Positions 11,719 to 22,800 of a stretch of DNA of 64,000 bases are shown here, piece by piece. Location: NCBI RefSeq assembly GCF_001039355.2, contig NW_019774391.1:165706-229705 (forward strand). The letters run 5' to 3'. The notes under the pieces were generated by a model. The model did no database searches. It was not told where the DNA came from and saw only the letters and a list, made by a program, of their open reading frames with translations. The number at the start of each line of letters is the position of its first letter. Position 1 is the first letter of the stretch. This DNA is from Lingula anatina (lineage: Eukaryota; Brachiopoda; Lingulata; Lingulida; Lingulidae). Both the position numbers and the translations under genes were made by a program.

Positions 11719-12099
11719 GTTGCCGGTGTCCTGTAACTTACCAGGTTTATTTCTGTAAAAAAATAACAAAACTATGTTAACACGTTTATGTATTCCAAAG
11801 AAACAATGGGATAATGAGACCATAAGCTTGGTGTAACAAGATATCGATAATACTTGTAACATATTCTGTAATCTACGGAGAAATGACCGTTTAATTACAC
11901 AATTTGGCGTATGACTACGATTTTGGTATATGGAAATTATATATTCCTTAATGAAAATGGTTATATTTTATACTTTTGTAAAAAAATATGTACCCAATTA
12001 CCAAAATGAGTGTTGCCCATCTTGTATTTATGTGCAGTGCTATAAGGGTATCCATAGATTATAGTATAAACAAAGGAACTGGGTAGTAGTGCATTTATC

Positions 12100-12920
12100 T
12101 TTCCAGGGTGACCATTGAAAAGTTCCAGTATTTCTTAAAATGTCCTTGCTAAGTGAGCGGGGTGAACTTCTGACCATACAGTTGACACAGGGGGTCGGTC
12201 ATCAAAATCACCAGAATGATAGGTTGTTCCATAAAATATTCAGAGGGTTAGACGGCTTCCTTGACAGAAAAAAAACATGGCTTTAGATTACCTGTGTCAG
12301 GCCGATGGAAGGAGAGCTCACCCAGAGACGCTATCACATCCTGCTTGTAGAGAACGTTTCATAGCATAAAGGAACTTGACTGCAACATTTAATGAAGATA
12401 GGGCAATCCACAATTTTGAGTTTAGGCGACTCAACACCTCTGTCTAAACAGACTTAACGTTTGGAGAACAATGATCACCACCAGGAACTGCCAACGTCAA
12501 TTCAGATGTTGTACCAGAACTCTGGCTTGCGCACCACCCAAAACTTGTGAATGATACCGCTCAGTTGAGAGCAGGTTCAAGTGATGGTAATATAAAGGTT
12601 TGGAGACAGCCGATGAGAAGTATCTACCTGATTGTCTGCCTCTTGTTGACCGGACCTAACATATTTTTCAATAATGGAATGGGGATGTGCATTGACCACC
12701 ATGGTGTTAGAGAGCTGGTAGGGGTCAAGGTGAACTTTAACACAAACCATTACACTCAAGCCCTAGAAGGGAGCTTCAGAAATTCTGCCGAGGATATCTT
12801 TGGGGACCGCCCCCACCCAGTTATATACCATGACAATACTTCTCCACAAACAGCCAACAGAACAGAAGACTGGTCATTTGCCCCATGCATATTCGTGTCG
12901 GGTGCGATCGTCAATTCACA
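12100..12920 (+). pseudogene. Degenerate Tc1/mariner-like transposon
   Basis: Part of a DDE transposase can be read on the plus strand across frameshifts and stops. KVWRQP at about 12595 corresponds to the RVWRRP motif of Tc1 transposases, GMCIDHHGVRELVGVKVNFN (12685-12745) to the segment after the second catalytic region, and VIYHDNTSPQTAN (12815-12860) to the DNAxPHTA motif holding the second Asp. Upstream, ITTRN at about 12477 resembles the end of the DNA-binding region. No intact frame; inactive. Confidence 0.65.
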
Positions 12921-15085
12921 CACTACTGCACAAAATACTAAAACTTTGATTTTTGCTATGGTCAGTTTATCCTCAGTTTTCAATTACTGAAATTTTGTTT
13001 AACTAAATCCGTCTTGAATTGGAAATAAAAATCATTGGTTTATGAATCGTTTTTTCTGCATCATTTAACGCATCTCAGTTTAGGTGACCCCTTTTATAAA
13101 TGGGGAGTATAAATAGAAAAGGTGATAGCCTGAATAAAATTGAAAAAGTTGTTATTTTAATCTGACACGATAGAAGAATTAATTAAACACTCGTTTGCAT
13201 TTTATTCTTAGTATATTGGTTCTTAGTTGCAGTTAAATATATATTCCATTTTGCTTGACAAAAAGCTAATATTTAAATCGGTAATATTTGCGCCTACCTT
13301 AATAAACTTCTGTTGGTCTACAATCTACCACGTCTTTCTTCCTGGAGCCCTATCGATTTACTGAAGATAAAAATTTGTATCCAGCCAGATGGTGTGTACC
13401 TCTGCCACATGCATTAAATTAGGTCATACAGATAACATTTTCTTAAGAAGTCAAAAATACTTGTTTATCTTATCTCGATTCGTGCAGCTGTTTGTGTCTT
13501 GTTACATCGGGATCGCGACCACCTTGAAAAAAAAGTAATCCCATGGTCACAAATAAAGATTTTAAAGAAAAGAAAAATTGAAAAAAGTTAAATTTATGAA
13601 CCCCATATGACTGAAATATTAGTTTGATGTTGACTATCATCCGAGTGTAATATTCATTATCGTTAATCATAATTAGCTAAGATAGCTGTTTAGGTAAAAA
13701 AGACCTAGTAAAGAATTTTCTTGATGTATTTTTGATGTAGCAGCATTAATTTTCTTAAAAATAACAATGTTTATTTACTCATTTGGGTTTAAGAAAAAAA
13801 TCCCGTAGATTTTGCTGGGTCAGGTAGTCTGTTCAGTTGAAATTTTATCTGTATGGCACGTCGCAACTGTCCATATCGTTGTGGGGTTCGACGTGACATT
13901 GCTGTCTTATCTCCCAAACACATCTTAGACTAGATAAACCAACAAGTAAACTAATATTTTCAGATATGCGGAAATGCTACAATGCACATGTACATGAAAA
14001 GTGTTTCACACCATACTTTGCCATCTCACGCGTCTCACGCGTCAGTGTTTGAATTCCGAAGCAAAGCAAATAAGATGCATCCTCTTAAGCAGACATAAAT
14101 TGGGACACACCCGTCGTTTCACAATGTACCTATTGAGGACATGGACCTAGTTCACAGTGTATGGAAAGATTTGTAGGTCAGTTTAGGGACCTAGATTTAA
14201 AAACGCTTAGTGTGGTCACTTTTCATATTTTTCGTCTCAGCCCAAAGGCCATGAACCACAAGTATATGTCAATGTCACTAAATGTATAAATACCTTAAAG
14301 CCACATCCCACCATTTCTTTTCAAGTTACACGATATCAAATGAAATGTATTGCGTACCAACGGCGTGCCGAGCCAACGGCATCTTAAAACAGGACTGCCT
14401 TTAATTAAATTACGGTAAGGTCTCCTATAAATGTTCACCTGGGGTCATGCAGTTTTCTGATTGGTACCTGTCCCCAAAGTCCGACTAGAGTTAATAAACG
14501 TAACCTACGATAACCTAACATAAACTGCGATAACGTACAGCAGATATTAGTCAACATTAGTCTTTATGTGTAAACATCTTTTCAATTTCCTCGTTTTTCG
14601 GGTGATTTATCATTTGAGATTTTACCCAATATCAATGGTAATTTTGATTAATTTTGGAGACATATATTTCAACGTGTGGATGCAACGCAAGGTCGTAATC
14701 AGGACATCACGTATTAATCGCATGAAACCAAATCAGTAATTAAGGAAGGGTGCCGCTGTTGTGACATTTGAGTATTGGCAGTTACGTCTTAGCTGTCATG
14801 TTTTAATACTTCTAAGAACATTAATGATTCAGTTTTGTTATCTTATTCTGAAATACCAAGGTTTCATGTTGGTAATGGGATGCAAAGTACCTTTTAGGAT
14901 TAATTGATTTAATATAGTACTTGATATATTTTCCTATCCCCAATGATCTAAGACTAGCATATTTACCACGAAGGTTATTTTACCAAAGTTCTGCTGACAC
15001 GGAATAAAAAAGTCGTTGTGGAATATGTGATATGATTCAGATATACACGACGGTAATGATACACTAATAGGCGAATAAAGTTGTT
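12921..15085. other. Intergenic between genes A and B, no gene seen
   Basis: AT-rich with no supported reading frame. Around 13.8-14.2 kb it is related to 0.9-1.9 kb (part of the duplicated flank). Confidence 0.5.
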
Positions 15086-15353
15086 ACTTCCGCCAATGAG
15101 TTATGTTTTCACCCCTGTTTGTTCGTTTGTTTGTTTCTTTGTCTGCCTGTCTGTCTGTCCTCAACATAACTCAAAAAGTTATGGACTGATTTTGATGAAA
15201 ATTTCAGGAACTGTCAGAAGTGGGCCAAGGAACAGATGATTAGCTTTTGGTAGTGGTCCGGATCAATAATCAATCAATAATCAATAATTAAAAATATCGA
15301 AAATTTAGGGGTGAAACGGCATTGGATAAAGACTTTGCTGCCTTGGCGGAAGT
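15086..15353. mobile_element. TIR element with CTTCCGCCAA ends
   Basis: Perfect 11-bp inverted ends ACTTCCGCCAA and TTGGCGGAAGT enclose 268 bp. The interior has (TTTG)n-like and (CTGT)n-like runs followed by ACTCAAAAAGTTATGGACTG. From memory, this sequence type is a widespread short repeat in aquatic animal genomes; no database check was possible. Confidence 0.7.
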
Positions 15354-16374
15354 CTGCGCTCAATGAGTGGTTTTCTAGTTTTGCAAAGTTATTAGTAGCG
15401 TGGATGTCCATATGCGTCTCTGGTCTTCGGATAGGTCCATCTCTTCAGATTTTATTAAAATGAAAATCTGCACAAACAACAAATTGTCATTTGTCCTAAA
15501 TCTGTAAAACCATCACATACCATCACAGTATACTGTATTTGTTTTAGCCGTACTACGAACTTCCGTCATTCTTGTATCTTTTCACAGATCCAGGGCTTCA
15601 AAGCACGAACATTTATCTCCTCAGTGCTTGTCAACCTATCAAGGTGAAGTGCTTGGTGTGGTTATTAATTGCAATATTTACATCAACCTCATGTGATACG
15701 AAGAGTACCGTATTGCGCTTGGTTCACAAATGCTGTGGAACATGTCTCTGCTATTTTTTGACAAATTCTACACGCATGCCGGATTCGCCCCAACTCATAT
15801 TTCAGAAACATGCCCTTTATATTGTACATGTGCATATAACCCCAGCACTCCCTTCAAAGTTAGGTAACAAAGAAATAAACTTGACCTGCTGATGGAGAAA
15901 CTTAGATAGAGAAAAGATTACATGTATGTACGTATGTCAATTGTGTTCATGATCAACTTAATATTACCGTAGATAACCAAAGACATACATTTAAGTAGAA
16001 ACATTTAATCATTGCTGCGATGGAATGTCTGTTCGATGGCCTTTGACTTTAAAGATTTAATACAATTCAATTTTAATCTATAACAAGTTGACTTCTTCTC
16101 ATATCGCTGCTTGAGGTGAGTTTGCTGTCTCATTGGGCAAACACACATTAGTGTTCTTATCACAGATAATAGAAACAAATAACGTAAACTGTAAGTTAAA
16201 ACCCAGCAGCTATGTGCTACTGCAGCATTATCACAGAGTAAAATGATTTAGATAGAATACCGTATTGATATTAATACATGTTTCACTGCATTTGAGTTAA
16301 TTTTTCTAGCAGTCTTTAGATATTTCATATTTGCTATAACTTAATTAAATTAAACGATGATTAAATGGAACGTA

Positions 16375-16380
16375 TTTATT
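16375..16380 (-). promoter_or_regulatory. Candidate polyadenylation signal of gene B
   Basis: AATAAA on the minus strand about 410 bp beyond the gene B stop codon. Hexamer only. Confidence 0.25.
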
Positions 16381-16788
16381 CTGTAAACGGTATTATCACG
16401 AAGGGAATATATGACAAATATCACTGAATATCTGAATGCTTTTTTTCAAAAAAATTAAAATTCAATCATTGTTTTGTTTTTTTTCTTTAAGATATACGCT
16501 GGAAAATGAACGATAGTAGAGATGATCATGAATATTTGGCTTATTAAAGCGGGATTACCTCCGTAATACATACTTTAAGAAAATGAATAAATAGCAATTA
16601 AAAGAAAACTATAATCTCCGATTTTCTTTGTGTAGTAAATAACGTCATGTCACTAGAATTAAACAATATGAGTGACAACTGCCCCCGTCACCCGTGTTAG
16701 TATGTCACCAGAGCTAAAGAATATGAGAGACAGCTGGCCCCCTCTGTGCCCCATTAAAATGTTTGTGATAGATGTCCATTGGTCAAGG

Positions 16789-16863
16789 TCAGTACAGTCC
16801 ACTACCTCGTGGCTGATGAAGAGAGCTCGGTCTGGGATATACCTGAGGCCTTTTGATAGAATA
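16789..16863 (-). CDS. Gene B exon 9: C-terminus and stop
   Basis: 75 nt: YSIKRPQVYPRPSS then LHQPRGSGLY and TGA. A (CAAA)n microsatellite lies immediately beside the acceptor (about 16868-16901), so the polypyrimidine tract of this intron is itself a length-variable repeat. Confidence 0.8.
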   Translation of the reverse strand, partial: YSIKRPQVYPRPSSLHQPRGSGLY

Positions 16864-19800
16864 CTGGAAAACAAACAAACAAACAAACAAACAAACAAAC
16901 AGAACATAACAAAAATGATGATTATCTTGTAAGGAAAATGGTTAACATGTAATGTTACCGGCAAAACGCGTTGCCGGGTGCTAAGCTGATTTTAATAAGT
17001 CGTCACATGTTTGATATTACTTTTCCCATCAAAACTGAAAAATTTGATGTGCCCAGGCTAAACTGGATAACATTTATGAACTAATTGTGATGTACCCTTG
17101 TCTAGCGTCTTACTAAAAGTGCCAATTAAACTTCTACAATATAACTTCTTCAATATGAGTAATAACAACACGCCCTCTATGAACTAGAGTACAGAGAACG
17201 ATTTATTGCATTGATTCTCCTTATCTGGATGTTGTTCTCAGCTCTATAATCATCAGTTAGGCTCAGTTACAATGTATACTATGTAAGGTGTCACCGATAA
17301 GCCGCCCATGGGAGCATTCACATCGAAAAGAGCCGAGGTCTAGTAAGGCCGAGACCTAAATATGGCGGACCTACATGAAAGGAAGACCGCTAATCCTGTA
17401 ATGTTCTCTCCACCTCTCACACGCCTCCCCACGCGTCGTCCCTGCAGGGGCACAGTAATTAAATCTCGACTCAATTCAACTAGCCGAGGGACAACGCGTG
17501 GGGAGGCGGAGAGACCATTACAGGATTAGCGGTCTTCCTTTCATGTAGGTCCGCCATATTTAGGTCTCGCCCTTACAAGACCTATTTTCGATGTGAATGC
17601 TCCCTATGAGAAAAGATTGCTTAACGTTAAGTTGACTTATCCAAATTGACACTCGACAGTGTTCTTCAGTGCATTTTCAGTGAAAAGCTTATCTCATCAA
17701 ACGCAATGCTACTTTATTCACGTATACAGCTCGAGCTAATACTTACATCAGCCTTCGGGTCGATGTGATCAAGTTTGACTTGGAATGCCAAACTGTGCCG
17801 AGGATCATATATGTTATTGTCTTCACCGTGCTGATACACCTGAAAGAAAAAAAAAAAAAAAAAAAACAAGAGACCAAGTCCGTCACAGCATCTACCTCTA
17901 AACGATATATAAGACAAGACTTTATTGCAAACTCTGCTGTCTTTGTTGTCAGTGCATTAATACAAAACATTGAGATTTTTTATGGCGGATGCAGTTGGAC
18001 CGCAGCCATTGCTTGGAACATCAAATGTTCACATTTGTACTCACAAAAGTCATGCTGCGGCTCTCAAAAAAAAATAATACATTCACAGAAATACAAAAAA
18101 ATGTAATGTATTTAGTATAATGTGTTTAGTGTGCGACTAAGGGAGTCCGATACAAACAGTTTTTTTTTAACATAAGACGAGACCCAAGAATGATGCAACG
18201 TGAATTAAACTTTAGATATTTTGTTCTAGACGATGTGGAATGGTGCTTAAAGAGATTGCTAAATAAGACCATGATATTAAATAATTGTCAGAGTAAAACT
18301 GAAGGATTTTAGACCACATTTTTAATCAAAACACGCCGATAAGACGCGATCAAGTAGAATAAATATCCACCCCTGTATTTGTAAAAAAACTCAAAAACTG
18401 AGACGATAAATAAACGTATCGTCAGTACGATAAACCCGATGAAAATGTTATAATGCTCATGGAAATTTTAGATATACCTTATTATCATACACGTGTTCGC
18501 CCCTGTGTAGCTTCTGGCTACCTGTGTCGGATGAAGTATCAGAGGCAGTATCGTTGTGTGAACCCTTCTTATTAGATAGTAGATCATGATATCTGAAATA
18601 TGGAAAGAATTTCTTTCACTTTAAGTTTTGTTTTGACGGCGGGATTGGAATTAGACGGCATACGTTAACTTGATGTTTGGCTATGCTTTTTAGTTTTGAT
18701 TTCTATGTTCAATTATTTCTTTCCGCATTTATTTTAATATCATTTTGCATTTAAACGAAAAAACTACAATACAGTCCACCCAATCAGACTTCTGCATTGT
18801 ACATCAATCAACTTATGAATTTGAAAGTGAGTCTAAGAACCAACACTACTGTGACCCTGAAAAGCAGATGATTTCCGCTCCCCCAAATACTTTAGGAATC
18901 CTAATAACGCTGAAATTATTAATCTTGCTCACTTACTCGCTCCGTTTCGCTACATTCCAATACCGTCGTCTCCAAATCACAACTAACACAATCGTGATTG
19001 CGACGACTATCAGCAGCGCCCCGCCCACAGAGGTGGTGATGTAGATAACTATGTCCAGTTTAACAGCTGCGCTGGACACCGTGCAGTTGACACCAGAATA
19101 GGTTATCGTTTGCGTGGCTGTTTCATCAGTGTTACATCTGTAAACAGAATATTTTCAACAAAATATAAATGTAATAATGAGACCTCTATTTTCTATTCTA
19201 ATTCTGTGCGATATCTATCAGTACAATCCTTTCTTTCATGCAAATTTTTTTATTGCGATACTTCTCGTATTACGGAGGCGTTTGTAGGTCACAATACCAC
19301 AGGAACATCACAACACCACACACGAAACTCACAATTTGCTACTCCTTTAACATTTTAATAGTCCTTAATATTCTCCAAGACACTGCTAAATACCTGAACC
19401 AAAAGCAAACGCTGAATTTTATGGTATATTTTTTAGCAACTGTGTTTGATTTAAGTTCGGATTTATCATTAATTATTTCTAAATTTAACAAGACTATAAA
19501 AATTAACTAAAGCAATGTTAAAGAAGATAATTGAAAGGCAAACTCAGTGACGCTGTGCTGTGGTTGAAAACTGTGAAAATGTGGTGGATCAAAAGTACAA
19601 AGCAAATGTGTAATGACCCAGGGACCAGTCGTATTGATTGTAGTCATTTTCTGATGAACCGCCATTTTATTTTAGTTTCATTACCTATTTTATTGTAACA
19701 TTTTTTAAAATGCTATTTTTATTTTTGTAGGGGAAGGGACGTTTGAAGGATTCGTGCCTCGAATATATATATTTAACTTTCAGGTTGCGCTCTTGAGTGA

Positions 19801-22800
19801 GGCCGCAATATCCAGTCACTGACCCCAAATAAAAGCAGGGAATAACGAACATACCATCGTATCTTGATAACGTATAGTTTATGTACGCTGTTATTGCTTC
19901 TGTATATCATGTGTAAACACAGGGTTGTATAAACGCCTCTTCAAATCTCGAAATCTAATCTTATGTGCAATCTATTTGTTTGTTTTTATTTTTTATATTT
20001 TGATTTTTTTCTCGAGTACATTTTATGAAGCGTCTTCATTTAGGTGAATAGTAAAGTTTGGTGGCGTTTTAAGTGTATCATTTCACCTGATTCTAATTTC
20101 ATTTTGTTTCATGTGTACCTATTGCAAGGCTGACACTTGCACGACTTTGGCCCCGATTTTGTCGTGGCAAGTCGTGCCATTTTGGGGCACGAAGTGGGAG
20201 GCTCCCGCACTGTTGATCCATTGCCGTACAGTGCCAAATCTACACTTCTATCCTTATTACACACAATGGACAATAGAAGTGTCACCCCTACTAAACCAAT
20301 ACTTTGGGGGAGATAAATGATTGTGGAATGATATGCTCCTGGTATCATTTTATTAACATCAATTTAAAAAATAAATAAATAATAAAAATATATAAAAACT
20401 AAAAACACAAAATGTAGACCGGGCATTATAACTACTCAAGATCTGCCTATTTGATTATTGATTACTTGATTAATATTTGATTACTCTGATTCAGGAGGTG
20501 ACACCTCTATTGTCCATTGTGTGTAGTATATGGTGTGTACTAAATACCTTTATATCAACTGACAAAATCAAACGGAATTGACTATATTGGACTTACGTGC
20601 AATTCGGAATAAATGAAGGAGGATTAACATAACAAGTTCCGTGGTCATTGCACGTCCACCCTTTACACTTGGAGACACACTCCACTCTGTTGTTATTCCA
20701 TCTTATCTCACACGTGTATGTACGTGATTTGGTCTTCTCGGCGCATACGTCTACATCATCGTACAGTATGCACGGGTTCTGCAATACTCCCTCTGGAATA
20801 ATATGACGGTACAGGGATATGGCGACTTTAAAAAATCTGATTGCTAGAGGAATACATGGTATCAGGAAGACCGGCTATACATGATTATCAAACTGGGTAG
20901 CCTACACGTACATGCAAGCTTGGTCCTCCCAACACGCAGATGAAATAAAGAGTGCTAGATAAAAGAAATCGTTACTTTAGAGTTTGAAAAGTGATTAACG
21001 AAGTTTGTGTTTTCTATGAAAGTTGTCGCTTTTATATATATTATATATAAACGATTTATTTACTTTTTCATTTTGTTATTTATGCACCAATCTACTGTAC
21101 CATATTTGAAACACGCTTCCTTGAATTTCATTTGAAAATGAAAACGTATATTAAAGAACATGACCGTTATCACGCGTTTTATATTATAAGATATAAAATG
21201 CTATTCAAAGCAATATACCTTGTAAAGTAACCTTAGTATGGAAAAGTATAAAGATAAGGGAACCGGTAATACCCCCTTTACACTGGACGGCGTCCTTTCT
21301 GCGTCCTCTCTGCGACCATGAAATTTGACATCGCTGTGGTCTTAATAAGGAGGCACGAGCATTAATTTTGTATCAGAATGAATGCTCAATGATCGGCCAG
21401 TTGTCGGCACGTAAAATATTTTAATTTTTAAACTCTCAAATGGGGCCGTACTGCTGGACGCAGAAAAGACGCCGTCCAGTGTAAAGGGGGCTTAACCGAA
21501 GTAAGAAAACATACTGTACACTAACTGGCATGTTATTTTCATTTTACGATGGGGATAAACGGGTGTGGCTAATAAACTACCAGTTCACGGGCCAACATAA
21601 TTTACACATATTTACACTGACTTACCTAACTTCGTCAATTCACCAAGGGCGTACGTTTGGTTGGAAGTATAGTTCGTTGCATTCACCTTAAGTGTTTTAC
21701 TTCTGCTAAGAACGTTTCTGATTTCGTTAAGTGTCTCGTTAGAATACTCAGAATTATTCAGGAAAGTCTTTAGGTCGAAAATGAGGTTGAAGTCAATGAT
21801 GATACTTCCTTCCCTGGAAAATAAATGCTAAATTATACGCTAGGCAATACCTATATGGCCGTTATACACGTATTTACAATCACTAGCACTTTTAGCTAAT
21901 ACATTGTAGTATGCGTGCCTGGCTAGACACAAACGACAATTAACATAACGACAAACGACAAACGACAAACATAACGACAAACGACATATAACACAGCACT
22001 CAATACAGATCGAGTCACCAAGTTAGACATCCCTTTCAGCAGTGCCGATATATCTGATTTCACATGATTCATTTAAAATGTAAGCCACATGAAAAGAGTT
22101 TCTGAGGTCTTATTAAAGTAAAAATTAAATTAAAGATAACTGATACCTGCACTGTATTAATAGAGCATACCTGATAGCTGTTATGTCAACTCTTTGTAGA
22201 CCGCCGAGACTAGCATTAAACATAACGAACAACTGAAAAACAAACAATTCCATTCCCGTCATGGCGTAGACGCCATCTCAAGATCACACAGACTTCAGTT
22301 AAGTGTTTTGTTAATTATAATTGGCACAAAGGGACATTTAATTAAATTTATTAAGCGACATCACAGAGGGGCGGGAGTCACAATCAGTGGTTGAATTAAC
22401 ATGTGTAAGTTGAAAGTAAAGCACGTGAAAAAGGAGCATATCAAACACCAAGAAATCAGATCAAACGTTATTTGGCATTCCACGGTGTAAGCATGGAGGC
22501 AGTGTGGTTGGCCCTATATTGACCATATACACGTGTTTGTTCCGGCCCTTATATCATATTTCAAGACTACCTGCCGTAAGATCCTTTTAAGTTGCATTGT
22601 ATACAATAACACATTACCAACTTTTATATAAGTGTCATAAATATGACGTCACAATTGTAAAAACGTAAAAAAGTATTGGTATAAAGAGCAAAATTAATAT
22701 CCATGCATCACTTTCGGTGCTCAAAACTTTTAATTGCAGCGTGAAGATAAGTAATGTCTTTTGCAACTCTTCGTTGGAGTAAATCTTACTAGCACCCACA

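Noticed and set aside
20593-20784. 63-codon frame as a separate small secreted Cys-rich peptide
   Set aside because: It is exon 5 of gene B, with splice sites and phase matching gene A.
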